This document shows positions 6,086 to 13,435 of a stretch of DNA of 14,009 nucleotides, piece by piece. The notes under the pieces are model-generated. The model had not been told where the DNA came from, ran no database searches, and saw only the letters and a program-made list of their open reading frames with translations. Each line of letters begins with the position of its first letter. Position 1 is the stretch's first letter. A program made the translations under genes and the position numbers. The stretch is taken from NCBI GenBank assembly GCA_041743425.1, contig JBGTMS010000210.1, positions 1 through 14,009 on the forward strand, in the 5' to 3' direction. This DNA comes from JTS-RE37 sp041743425. Lineage in GTDB: Bacteria; Bacteroidota; Bacteroidia; Flavobacteriales; Flavobacteriaceae.

Positions 6086-8844
6086 TTTATGGAATCCTTT
6101 TTAGCTTTAACCGTATCCTGTTTCTTCTTCCCAAGCAGACCTCCCAGAATGGATTTGGCTTTTTCCTTCGCCTGTTCCTCTTTAACCTCTTTTGGAACAG
6201 GTTTCGTTGCCACGGTATCCTTCTTACCGGTACCGGATCCCAGCACGCCTCCAAGCACATCCTTCACCCCCATTTTTTCTGAATCCTTCTGACCTGTGGA
6301 ATCTGCCGTCTTGCCTGAACCCGATAGTAGTCCGCCTATTAAATCTCTGGCCTTGTCCTTGCCCTTGTCAATCAGTTTCTGCTTTTCAAGTTCTATAAGT
6401 TGGGCTGTAAGATCCTTTACCCCGGCGGTCAGGTTGGTGCTTATGACGGGAGCGGTATAATTCCCGCCAATTTGAGCGGTCACCGGGATGGTCAGGGCAT
6501 TAAGTTCATTCTCATTAAGCCTTGCCAGCAAGCTGGTCACTTGCGTGCCAAGGTATTTGGCAGGTACCTGGATGGTGGCGTTATAATCCAATTTCTTATC
6601 AAAAGTATGTTGCCCGGCCACATCAATTGCGATATCCTGATATCGCAGGGTGAAGGGTTTTACTTTTACGATGCCATCTTCAAAGGACAACGCTGTTTTC
6701 AATCCTTTAAGGTCCAGATTATCAAGGTTGATGAACTGGAGTTTGTCACTCAGTTGCGAAAGTATTTTTGAATTTTCAGGATTGATATTCGGTGACAGAA
6801 TCTCTGCCAGCAGATTACCGGAAAGGCTCTGAAGCATTGGGGTAAAATCTTCCTTTAAATTCCCTTTGAGACTAATCGTAGAGTTTAACTTTCCTTCGAT
6901 GATCTTGGCAATAGGTGCAATGGCGTCAAAGAGTTCGATGGCTTTAAAGGTTTCTGCGATCTTGAAATTGTCCATCCCCAGGTTCATGGCAAATACCGGA
7001 GTGGTTTCTTTTGTAGAAACTTCTCCGTTAAAAGCCAATCGCCCACCAAAAATAGAGGAAGTCATATCAGAAAGGGTGGCTTTCTGATCCCGGATCTGAA
7101 GCGTTCCTGACACATTGGTCAGCACCAGATTATCATACAATACTTCCTTCGCGGAGGCACGGATGGTGCAGTCAAGAAATGCGGGTATTTTCAGCTGTTC
7201 CTCTGCCACTGCCGGCGCTTTAGCTTCTGTTTCACGCCCTCCCTTTTCCTTTTCGTTTTCCTCCGCAATTTCGGCTACCATGAAATCGTTCAGAGAAAAG
7301 GTGTTTGAGGCCAGCTCAAAATTGCCTTTGACATCTTCATCATTGAACATAAATCCAAGTAGGTTGGTAAGCGTTCCGGTGGCGCTGAAATCAGTTTTCC
7401 CTGTCTTTCCCTGTAGCTCCCTGATTGTTACGGTTTGTGGATTAAAGCTCACAGAGAGCGCGTTGAGGTTAACGGGCTGAGCCATTTCAGTGGAATTATA
7501 TTGAAAATTGCGCACCTCGAGTTGACCGGATGTTTTGGTCTTTTCGTATTGTTTGCTTTCTACGGAAGCCATGTCAAATTCAGTGGAAACGTCCGCATTG
7601 AGGATGCCCTTCAGATTCATATCCTGCTCCATGGGATAGGCCTGTGAAAGATTGGCAAGGTTGATCCGTCCCACGAGCTGGGCACTTACACGGGTATTTC
7701 CGGTGAGTTCTGTAATTTTTGATACCAGGGAGAATCGATCTTCATCTATCATGAATGAAGCTTTTCTCACATCGACATAAGTATCTTCTGTGATCCCGGT
7801 GGTATTGACTATATCCGCATCTATATCAATATGGGTTACGGACTTCGGAAGGTCAGGATACTTGAATGAGGCGTCTTCGGAATGCAGGGCTATCTTAAAT
7901 GTGGGAATATGCGTTTCATCCACTACCCCCTTAAGTACCCCCTGTAAAGAAAAATCCCCTGTAGTTGTGACGTTTTCGATATTCTTTGAATATTCTGCCG
8001 GGATGACGGCCAGGAAGTTCTTAAAATCTGACGAAGGCGTCTTAAATGTGAGATCCACCTCCTGACTGTCCTCATTCACTTTTACAAACCCCTCGAAAAT
8101 GAGCGGTAATTGGTTGATGTATGCCTCGTTCTTGAGAAAAGAGTATTTGTTCTCTTTCAGATCCACCCCGATGAGGGCATCCAGTTTCACCGGATTTTTG
8201 CTGAGGTAGTCTGTGCTGTCCATACGGAAGGATACAAGCGCGTTTGTCTCAGTGTCCAGTTCAGAAGTCTCAGCAGACAGATCCCCTTTTCCCTGGTGCT
8301 GTATTTCTGAAACCTCAAGGTTCATCCCTGCGGCCAGATCGTTATACGAAATTTTGGAATCCCTGATTTCATACGACTCCAGGGCAAACCTGAACCCTTC
8401 GCCATCATCTCCGGCAACTTCTTCCGTGCTGGCCGTCGTTTCTTTAGCGATGTCATAATTGGCATTTTCATCTTTATCAATCAGGATATTGATATGAGCA
8501 CCATCCACAAACAGGCTTTTTACACTGATCGCTTCGTCTCCTCCTTTGAACAATTCAGAAATTCGCATGGTCAGGCTGACTTCCTTCCCGCTAAAGAGGG
8601 TGTCCCCTTCAAAAGGTGCAGAATTCACCAGGATGATATCCCGTAATCGTACCTCAGCATTCGGAAAACTTTTGATCAGGCTGAGATCTGCATCAGCAAA
8701 ATCAAATGTTCCCTCTATATTATTATTGACATTGCTGCGGATGATATCGCCTATTTTCGCCTCCAGGAAAAAAGGCAGGGCGATTAGTAGTGCAATAATG
8801 ACCAAAACAACGATACCAACGATCTTTGCTATTTTCTTAAACAT
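6082..8844 (-). CDS. AsmA family envelope protein
   Basis: A 920-residue protein with one N-terminal membrane anchor (about residues 8-27, IVGIVVLVIIALLIALPFF) after a short lysine-containing cytoplasmic tip, then a very long region expected in the periplasm. AsmA-like proteins (AsmA, TamB and YhdP relatives) are beta-rich and implicated in envelope assembly and lipid movement between membranes. Family segments seen here include the early DLSLIKSFPNAEVRLRDI stretch and the late AsmA-type region around SLKGNLKEDFTPMLQSLSG and NLDNLDLKGLKTALSFEDG. An acidic, lysine-rich linker (EENEKEKGGRETEAK) splits the body near residue 530. The last 90 or so residues are low complexity, with three IGGLL/LGGVL/LGGLL units between Lys- and Asp/Thr-rich spacers. 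It is the last gene of the probable sppA-yhhQ-asmA operon, 47 bases after yhhQ. The start at 8844 gives a proper membrane anchor. Confidence 0.88.
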   Translation of the reverse strand: MFKKIAKIVGIVVLVIIALLIALPFFLEAKIGDIIRSNVNNNIEGTFDFADADLSLIKSFPNAEVRLRDIILVNSAPFEGDTLFSGKEVSLTMRISELFKGGDEAISVKSLFVDGAHINILIDKDENANYDIAKETTASTEEVAGDDGEGFRFALESYEIRDSKISYNDLAAGMNLEVSEIQHQGKGDLSAETSELDTETNALVSFRMDSTDYLSKNPVKLDALIGVDLKENKYSFLKNEAYINQLPLIFEGFVKVNEDSQEVDLTFKTPSSDFKNFLAVIPAEYSKNIENVTTTGDFSLQGVLKGVVDETHIPTFKIALHSEDASFKYPDLPKSVTHIDIDADIVNTTGITEDTYVDVRKASFMIDEDRFSLVSKITELTGNTRVSAQLVGRINLANLSQAYPMEQDMNLKGILNADVSTEFDMASVESKQYEKTKTSGQLEVRNFQYNSTEMAQPVNLNALSVSFNPQTVTIRELQGKTGKTDFSATGTLTNLLGFMFNDEDVKGNFELASNTFSLNDFMVAEIAEENEKEKGGRETEAKAPAVAEEQLKIPAFLDCTIRASAKEVLYDNLVLTNVSGTLQIRDQKATLSDMTSSIFGGRLAFNGEVSTKETTPVFAMNLGMDNFKIAETFKAIELFDAIAPIAKIIEGKLNSTISLKGNLKEDFTPMLQSLSGNLLAEILSPNINPENSKILSQLSDKLQFINLDNLDLKGLKTALSFEDGIVKVKPFTLRYQDIAIDVAGQHTFDKKLDYNATIQVPAKYLGTQVTSLLARLNENELNALTIPVTAQIGGNYTAPVISTNLTAGVKDLTAQLIELEKQKLIDKGKDKARDLIGGLLSGSGKTADSTGQKDSEKMGVKDVLGGVLGSGTGKKDTVATKPVPKEVKEEQAKEKAKSILGGLLGKKKQDTVKAKKDSIN
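6085..6345 (-). repeat. Three degenerate Gly-Leu repeat units in AsmA C-terminal tail
   Basis: The tail encodes DLIGGLLSGSGKTAD (834-848), DVLGGVLGSGTGKKDTV (862-878) and SILGGLLGKKKQDTV (898-912). Each is a small hydrophobic Gly-Leu core followed by Gly/Lys and then Asp-Thr. Spacers are rich in Lys and Glu (PKEVKEEQAKEKA). The nucleotide copies have diverged, so this looks like an old protein-level repeat rather than a recent tandem duplication. Confidence 0.65.
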
Positions 8845-8891
8845 ACGGAAATTTTAGTGCTTCTTTAAAACTTAAAAAAGGCTGTTTTATT

Positions 8892-9602
8892 TTATGTTTC
8901 CAATACTATTTCCTGCCCAATGGACAGTTGAAAACGTTTTCTGAAGATATATACGAATAAATAGAGCAAGGGAGTGTCAAGAAGTGCCATAATAATCTTA
9001 AAAATAAAACCACTGATAACAAGGCCGTAGAACATCTCCCACGGAAGGACTTTAAAGAGGCAGAGCAGGCTCACAACCGTAAGGGTATCTATCAATTGTG
9101 AGGTAAAAGTCGAAAAGTTATTGCGAATCCAAAGATGCCTTCCTCCGGTATATCTTTTCCAGAAGTGGTATAGGGCCACATCTACGTATTGCGCGCAAAG
9201 ATAGGCCATCATTGAAGCAAGGACCGCAATGGGTGACAGGGCAAATACGCTGCTGAAAACGGCATCTTCTATCGGCGAACCCTCAATAGCGGGTACGCTA
9301 TTGGCCAAAAGGATGATCCCCATTGAAAAGAAGGACGCAAAAATTCCCGCGGTTACAATGCGGTTGGCCATTTTCTTTCCGTATATCTCTGAAATGAGGT
9401 CGGTGATCAGAAATGTGACGGGATAAGGAAGTATCCCCACTGATAATTCAAACAATGGCGCTCCAAAAAGGTGAACGTCGCCAAAGGGCTTCCAATAAAA
9501 GAACTTTTGAAAAATCAGATTGGATACCACCAGAGAGGTTATAAAAAGGGCCCCCAGATATAAATAGATGGTGTAGGCACTTTTCTTGTCCTCAGGGCGC
9601 AT
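8892..9602 (-). CDS. yhhQ: Queuosine precursor transporter, YhhQ/QPTR family
   Basis: Inner-membrane carrier for 7-deazaguanine precursors of the modified tRNA base queuosine (family knowledge from E. coli YhhQ; COG1738/DUF165). The protein has 236 residues and about six hydrophobic segments, near 11-31, 48-69, 81-101, 116-140, 172-184 and 190-220. Family signature segments are present: TDLISEIYGKKMANR at 67-81 and HLWIRNNFSTFTSQLIDT at 156-173, the latter with the conserved Ser-Gln-x-x-Asp-Thr. Its start codon lies four bases after the sppA stop; the AAGGAG that would serve as Shine-Dalgarno overlaps the sppA TAA and directly abuts the ATG, so translation is probably coupled. No queuosine biosynthesis gene is visible in the window, so the exact substrate (preQ0, preQ1 or queuine) cannot be told. 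Confidence 0.92.
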   Translation of the reverse strand: MRPEDKKSAYTIYLYLGALFITSLVVSNLIFQKFFYWKPFGDVHLFGAPLFELSVGILPYPVTFLITDLISEIYGKKMANRIVTAGIFASFFSMGIILLANSVPAIEGSPIEDAVFSSVFALSPIAVLASMMAYLCAQYVDVALYHFWKRYTGGRHLWIRNNFSTFTSQLIDTLTVVSLLCLFKVLPWEMFYGLVISGFIFKIIMALLDTPLLYLFVYIFRKRFQLSIGQEIVLET

Positions 9603-9606
9603 CTCC

Positions 9607-11364
9607 TTATTTGATCGTTAGGGTAAAAGGCATCCTGGCCTGAATCCCTTTTTGTTCTATGGCCGACTTTATCTGCATGAGAAGTTGGAAGGCATCCTCA
9701 CCTATTTCCGAAGCAATAATTGTATTTTTCTGTTCCGCAGCGGCACCACCGAAATTTTCCATAAATCGTTCGAGACCAGATCTGTATTTCGGGAATTTTT
9801 TGATACTGTAGGCAGAGATTCCGGCCATTTCGGCCGCAGCATCAATGGCATCCTGCAGGCCCCCAAGCTCATCCACCAGGCCAAGCCTTTTTGCATCCGA
9901 TCCGCTCCAGACCCTCCCTTGTGCAAGGCTGTCCGCCTCTGCAATGCTTATATTACGTCCGGCTGCCACCCGTTCCAGGAAGGTCTCATATGTATGTTCG
10001 ATACCCTCTGTCAAAACTTCCCTGAATTGATCGCTCATAGGTTCAAAAAGGGAATAATCCACCGAATTTTTATTGGTGCCCACCTGTTCTGCATTGATAC
10101 CGGCATCACCCGCAAGCTCACTCATATTGGGCACCGTCCCGAAAACCCCGATAGATCCGGTGATTGTGGTCGGTTCCGCAAAAATCTTATCGGCTCCGAC
10201 GGCTATATAATAGCCTCCAGATGCGGCCACATCACCCATGGAAACGAGAACGGGCTTGCTTTTTTTAGTGCGCATCACTTCCCTCCAGATAAGGTCGGAA
10301 GTGAGTGCACTGCCACCTGGGGAATTCACACGCAACACCACGGCCTTTATATCTTCATCCAGCCTGGCTTCATTGAGGGCATCATTAATAATTCCCTGGC
10401 CGATAATGTTCGGTCCTCCTTCTCCATACAAGATCTCACCCTGCGCAAAAATGACGGCAATTTCATCAGCTCCTGAGTGAATTTTTTTATTTTTCACACT
10501 GCGGATATAATCTTCCAGGAGGACATAGGAAAGCTCTTCCTCTTCCGGGGTGCCGCAGGCCTTCCTGATAAGATTTTCATATTCATCATAGTATAGCAGG
10601 GCATCGACGAGACCAGTGTTTTTTGCAAATTCCGGCAGACGTCCGCCAAGGGTATCGGCAATCTGATTCATATCAGTAACTGAAAGTCCCCTGCTGTCGG
10701 CCATTTCTCCGACCATTGAATTCCATAAAGATCCTATGAGTTCCTGAAGTTGTGTGCGGTTAGAGGTGCTCATGGTATCCGTCAGAAAGGGTTCAACCGC
10801 ACTTTTGTACTTACCATGCCGGATGACCTCTACCGTAATTCCGGTCTTTTCCTGTAATTGCTTAAAATATAGAACTTCAGCGGAAAGACCTTTATAATCA
10901 AGAGCACCCGACGGATTAAGAATCACACTATCGGCGACGGAAGCGAGATAATAGTCCTTCTGAAAAAAATAGTCGCCATAAGCGTAAATGAATTTTCCAC
11001 TGTCCTTGAATGCCTGAAGCGCTTTCCGAATCGCCTGGGTTTGGGCAGTGCCCGCCATTATGAAATTGCTGTTTATACTGATGCCCCGAATCTTATTATC
11101 TCCGGCGGCGACTTCAATAGCATGAAGGATTTCATCCAGACCCTGGGATCTGGCAAAAAGAACGGAAAGAGGGTCAGAATCGTCATTGCCGGTATAATCA
11201 TTCACAGGATAATTCATCTGTAATTCCAGGACACTATCGCTTCCTATAACAGGAGCCTCATCAACATTTAGCAGGCTGATAAAAAGGATAAACATAAAAA
11301 ATAGCATCCCCATGGCCACAAAGCAACCTATAATCGCGGCAAGAAGATTTCTCAAAAAATTCAC
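9607..11364 (-). CDS. sppA: Signal peptide peptidase SppA, 67 kDa type
   Basis: Membrane-bound serine-lysine protease that degrades cleaved signal peptides. The protein has 585 residues, the long two-domain form (E. coli SppA is 618). The N-terminal membrane anchor spans about residues 7-32 (LLAAIIGCFVAMGMLFFMF and following). The N-terminal S49 repeat provides the general-base lysine, Lys187 in RHGKYKSAVEPF, and the C-terminal repeat provides the nucleophile, Ser382 in GDVAASGGYYIAVG; both match the E. coli Lys209/Ser409 contexts. LRVNSPGGSA at 344-353 and TITGSIGVFG at 400-409 are the other S49 hallmarks. It is the first gene of the sppA-yhhQ-asmA run. The ATG at 11364 lies 27 bases after a perfect -7 box on the same strand. 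The divergent folK fusion gene starts 73 bases away. Confidence 0.97.
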   Translation of the reverse strand: MNFLRNLLAAIIGCFVAMGMLFFMFILFISLLNVDEAPVIGSDSVLELQMNYPVNDYTGNDDSDPLSVLFARSQGLDEILHAIEVAAGDNKIRGISINSNFIMAGTAQTQAIRKALQAFKDSGKFIYAYGDYFFQKDYYLASVADSVILNPSGALDYKGLSAEVLYFKQLQEKTGITVEVIRHGKYKSAVEPFLTDTMSTSNRTQLQELIGSLWNSMVGEMADSRGLSVTDMNQIADTLGGRLPEFAKNTGLVDALLYYDEYENLIRKACGTPEEEELSYVLLEDYIRSVKNKKIHSGADEIAVIFAQGEILYGEGGPNIIGQGIINDALNEARLDEDIKAVVLRVNSPGGSALTSDLIWREVMRTKKSKPVLVSMGDVAASGGYYIAVGADKIFAEPTTITGSIGVFGTVPNMSELAGDAGINAEQVGTNKNSVDYSLFEPMSDQFREVLTEGIEHTYETFLERVAAGRNISIAEADSLAQGRVWSGSDAKRLGLVDELGGLQDAIDAAAEMAGISAYSIKKFPKYRSGLERFMENFGGAAAEQKNTIIASEIGEDAFQLLMQIKSAIEQKGIQARMPFTLTIK

Positions 11365-11390
11365 AAGCAGCTGTTTTATTTATATAACGG

Positions 11391-11398
11391 CAAAGATA
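11391..11398 (-). promoter_or_regulatory. Bacteroidota -7 box (TATCTTTG) for sppA operon
   Basis: On the minus strand this octamer reads TATCTTTG, a perfect match to the Bacteroidota -7 consensus TAnnTTTG, 26 bases before the sppA ATG. Transcription would begin near 11385, leaving a leader of about 20 bases. A convincing -33 TTTG is not seen at 19-21 bases upstream. On the plus strand, TTACTTTG at 11420-11427 (seven of eight) is a weaker candidate for folK, only 10 bases before its ATG. Confidence 0.5.
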
Positions 11399-11437
11399 AC
11401 CAATGTCCGAATCTTTTGTTTACTTTGTTTTTACAAT

Positions 11438-12583
11438 ATGCAGGACCCGGTAATCTCATATCTATCGCTTGGGAGCAACGTTGGCGCAAGGCCCAATACC
11501 TTGCAAAGGGCGATTTTCATGATCAATAATAAGGCAGGCAATGTCACCCATATTTCCAATGTTTACGAAACGGCTTCATGGGGCTTTGCATCGGCTCCAT
11601 TTCTGAATCTCTGCATCGGCCTGAAAACCCATCTAAGTCCGGTTCAATTGCTGGACACCTTATTGAAGATTGAGAGAGCCCTTGGCCGGGAGCGATCTGG
11701 AACCTCCGCTTTTGAACCGAGGGAAATTGACATAGACATCCTGTATTACGGATTTGAAATAGTGGAGGAAGCGGGGTTGATCATTCCACATCCTGAATTG
11801 CAAAAGCGCCGTTTCGTACTTAAGCCGCTGGCTGATATCGCCCCACAATTCTATCATCCAATTCTAATAAAGGATACCCGGAACCTGCTGCAGGAATGTA
11901 AGGACAAGGGCCATGTCGAAAAAACCAAGCACCGATTCTTCAGAGATTTTGAGTCCCTTTTTGGAGGACTCAATTTTGTAGCCATAGAAGGCAATATAGG
12001 GGCAGGTAAAACCACCCTGGCCCAAAAAATCGCGGGCGATTATAATGCGAAACTGGTTCTTGAACGGTTTGCAGATAATCCCTTTCTCCCGAAATTCTAC
12101 GAGGATCAGAACCGATATGCTTTTCCGCTGGAAATGTCCTTTCTCGCTGATCGATACCAGCAATTTACCGATGATACTAACCAATTGGATCTCTTCCGAC
12201 AATTCATGGTTAGCGACTACGATATCTATAAGTCGCTGATCTTTGCGAGGATCACATTGCAGCAGGAGGAATTTGCGCTCTACAGAAAAGTCTTTAACTT
12301 TATGTACCGTGAGGTGAAGAAACCCAGGATTTATTTGTACCTCTATCAGACAACGGACCGACTGCTTCAGAACATTCGTAAAAGGGGCAGGGTTTATGAG
12401 CAGAGCATTGCCCCCGAGTATTTGGATAAGATCAACCGGGGTTATTTAGATTTTATCAAAGGGCATCCTGAACAGAACACCCTGGTCATTGACATCACCA
12501 CTATTGATTTTGTGGATGACCTGGCGGATTACAGGATGGTCCTGGATAAAATACAGGATTATACCGCCAACCTGTCATTTTAG
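11438..12583 (+). CDS. folK: HPPK (FolK) fused to deoxynucleoside kinase
   Basis: A bifunctional protein of 381 residues. Residues 1 to about 155 are 6-hydroxymethyl-7,8-dihydropterin pyrophosphokinase: YLSLGSNVGARPNTLQ at 8-23, YETASWG at 43-49, and the signature FEPREIDIDILYYG at 92-105 with the magnesium-binding Asp98 and Asp100, then IPHPELQKRRFVLKPL. Residues about 178 to 381 are a deoxyadenosine/deoxyguanosine-type kinase: Walker A GNIGAGKT at 185-192, LERF with Glu209, LADRY at 236-240, and the lid IRKRGRVYEQ at 313-322. A charged linker (about 155-178, KDKGHVEKTKHRFFRDFE) joins them. Both active sites look complete, so it should make both folate precursor and deoxynucleotides from salvage. 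The ATG at 11438 starts the HPPK family N-terminus; the frame is open further upstream to 11312, but that region is the sppA 5' end. A terminator follows at 12676. Confidence 0.95.
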   Translation: MQDPVISYLSLGSNVGARPNTLQRAIFMINNKAGNVTHISNVYETASWGFASAPFLNLCIGLKTHLSPVQLLDTLLKIERALGRERSGTSAFEPREIDIDILYYGFEIVEEAGLIIPHPELQKRRFVLKPLADIAPQFYHPILIKDTRNLLQECKDKGHVEKTKHRFFRDFESLFGGLNFVAIEGNIGAGKTTLAQKIAGDYNAKLVLERFADNPFLPKFYEDQNRYAFPLEMSFLADRYQQFTDDTNQLDLFRQFMVSDYDIYKSLIFARITLQQEEFALYRKVFNFMYREVKKPRIYLYLYQTTDRLLQNIRKRGRVYEQSIAPEYLDKINRGYLDFIKGHPEQNTLVIDITTIDFVDDLADYRMVLDKIQDYTANLSF

Positions 12584-12615
12584 GGCTTATTTAAGTTTTT
12601 ATTTGCACAGGAAAC

Positions 12616-12654
12616 ATGAATTTACTTTCTTGCACCTCCGAAACTTTAAACTAA
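12616..12654 (+). CDS. Possible 12-residue mini-ORF before terminator
   Basis: ATG at 12616 to TAA at 12652-12654 would encode MNLLSCTSETLN, preceded by AGGAAAC (AGGA four bases from the ATG), one of the better ribosome binding sites in the window. A loose promoter-like pair, TTTG at 12602-12605 and TACTTTCT at 12623-12630 (17 bases apart), overlaps it, so the two readings exclude each other. It could be a leader peptide, part of a small RNA, or chance. Confidence 0.15.
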   Translation: MNLLSCTSETLN

Positions 12655-12660
12655 CTAACT
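12649..12660 (+). repeat. Three tandem AACT units
   Basis: Three tandem copies of the tetranucleotide AACT at 12649-12660, followed by CAAACT, in the noncoding stretch between the folK fusion gene and its terminator. Very short; significance uncertain. Confidence 0.5.
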
Positions 12661-12675
12661 CAAACTATATTTCCG

Positions 12676-12705
12676 CCCTGACGCACCGCGTCAGGGTTCT
12701 TTTTT
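12676..12705 (+). terminator. Intrinsic terminator after folK fusion gene
   Basis: A perfect 9-bp stem CCCTGACGC (12676-12684) and GCGTCAGGG (12688-12696) with a 3-base loop ACC is followed by TTCTTTTTT (12697-12705). It lies 92 bases after the folK stop and 14 bases before the convergent methyltransferase stop. The left flank lacks an A run, so it should serve the plus strand only. Confidence 0.88.
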
Positions 12706-12719
12706 CTCCATTGATTTTA

Positions 12720-13256
12720 TCACATCCCGGATGCCTGGATTTTGGCCCAGATATCCCAAACCACCACCCCGACGCTCACTGCAATATTCAGAGAATGCTT
12801 TGTTCCTTGCTGCGGTATTTCAAGGACCCCGCCGCAGGTATTAATCACTTCCTGAGAAACCCCCTTCACCTCATTTCCAAAGACCAAAGCATACTTTTCC
12901 GTATTACGGACGGCCAGGGTGTTGAGCATGATACTGGATTCCGCCTGTTCTACGGCAAGGCAGTAATGATCGGAACGCAATTCACGAATCAACTCTGCTG
13001 TATCCCGGCGGTATTCCCATGCGACACTTTCCGTTGCACCTAAGGCCGTTTTGTGGATTTCCTTATTTGGAGGTGTACCGGTAATCCCGCACAGATATAA
13101 TTTTGAGATCAGAAAGGCATCGGCCGTTCTGAAAACAGATCCTACATTATGAAGACTGCGCACATTATCCAGAATGATGATGATCGGGGTTTTTTCCTTC
13201 GCTCTGAACTCAGGAACATCAAGGCGATCCAGTTCTTTATTCTCCAATTTGCGCAT
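12720..13256 (-). CDS. SPOUT/TrmH-family RNA methyltransferase
   Basis: S-adenosylmethionine-dependent RNA methyltransferase of the SpoU/TrmH group, usually 2'-O-ribose methylation of tRNA or rRNA; the target of this one cannot be told from sequence. The protein has 178 residues, compact, essentially the catalytic domain with a short N-terminal extension and no L30e-like substrate-binding domain. The three SPOUT motifs are clear: motif 1 LDNVRSLHNVGSVFRTADA at 29-47 with Asn37 and Arg43; motif 2 LVFGNEVKGVSQEV at 124-137 with Gly127, Glu129 and Gly132; motif 3 LEIPQQGTKHSLNIAVSVGV at 145-164 with Ser155, Leu156 and Asn157, which form the knotted cofactor site. The ATG at 13256 gives MRKLENKELDR, a common start for this group. 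It is divergent from mutS, with a leader that may be about 100 bases long. Confidence 0.93.
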   Translation of the reverse strand: MRKLENKELDRLDVPEFRAKEKTPIIIILDNVRSLHNVGSVFRTADAFLISKLYLCGITGTPPNKEIHKTALGATESVAWEYRRDTAELIRELRSDHYCLAVEQAESSIMLNTLAVRNTEKYALVFGNEVKGVSQEVINTCGGVLEIPQQGTKHSLNIAVSVGVVVWDIWAKIQASGM

Positions 13257-13435
13257 AGGGTTCTTAAATAAATTTGCCGGGAGTACTCTTAGGTCTCAGC
13301 CGGGATCATTGCTGCGTGTTGCCGTATTCAGGCAGGGCTAATAACTTATCCGAAAATATCAACAAAGGTAGGGCTTGCAGGGGGAAAACTGTAATTTAGC
13401 CCGCACGGGCGCTCAAAATAATACAAACTTACACT
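13257..13435. other. Divergent intergenic region, methyltransferase / mutS
   Basis: 179 bases without a gene. It holds a perfect minus-strand -7 box (13363-13370), an 8-bp palindrome GAGTACTC (13281-13288), a direct repeat GCCGGGA (13276-13282 and 13299-13305), and a short hairpin GCCC-GCAC-GGGC (13399-13410) without a T run. No tRNA or known RNA fold was recognised. Confidence 0.5.
13363..13370 (-). promoter_or_regulatory. Bacteroidota -7 box (TACCTTTG) for the methyltransferase gene
   Basis: On the minus strand the octamer reads TACCTTTG, a perfect TAnnTTTG match, 106 bases upstream of the methyltransferase ATG. The -33 region holds only a TTTT about 14 bases further upstream. If used, it leaves a 5' leader of about 100 bases. 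Confidence 0.4.

Noticed and set aside
6089..8857. Many plus-strand open frames of 60-120 codons opposite the AsmA gene
   Set aside because: Serine-rich shadows of a long minus-strand gene; none has a recognisable start context or domain.
9652..10476. 274-codon open frame antisense to sppA
   Set aside because: No family resemblance, Cys/His/Arg-rich shadow composition, and it lies over the conserved S49 catalytic region of sppA.
8881..11382. Shared GCTGTTTTATTT near 8881 and 11370
   Set aside because: A 12-base AT-rich match with no further similarity on either side; expected by chance.
11312..11437. 42-codon upstream extension of the folK fusion frame
   Set aside because: It runs antisense through the sppA start and promoter; the HPPK family begins at the ATG at 11438.
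13276..13305. GGCTGAGA-like stretch on the minus strand resembling part of a TPP riboswitch
   Set aside because: The required downstream core (ACCTGAT...GGATAATGCC...GTAGGGA) is absent and the downstream gene is an RNA methyltransferase, not a thiamine gene.
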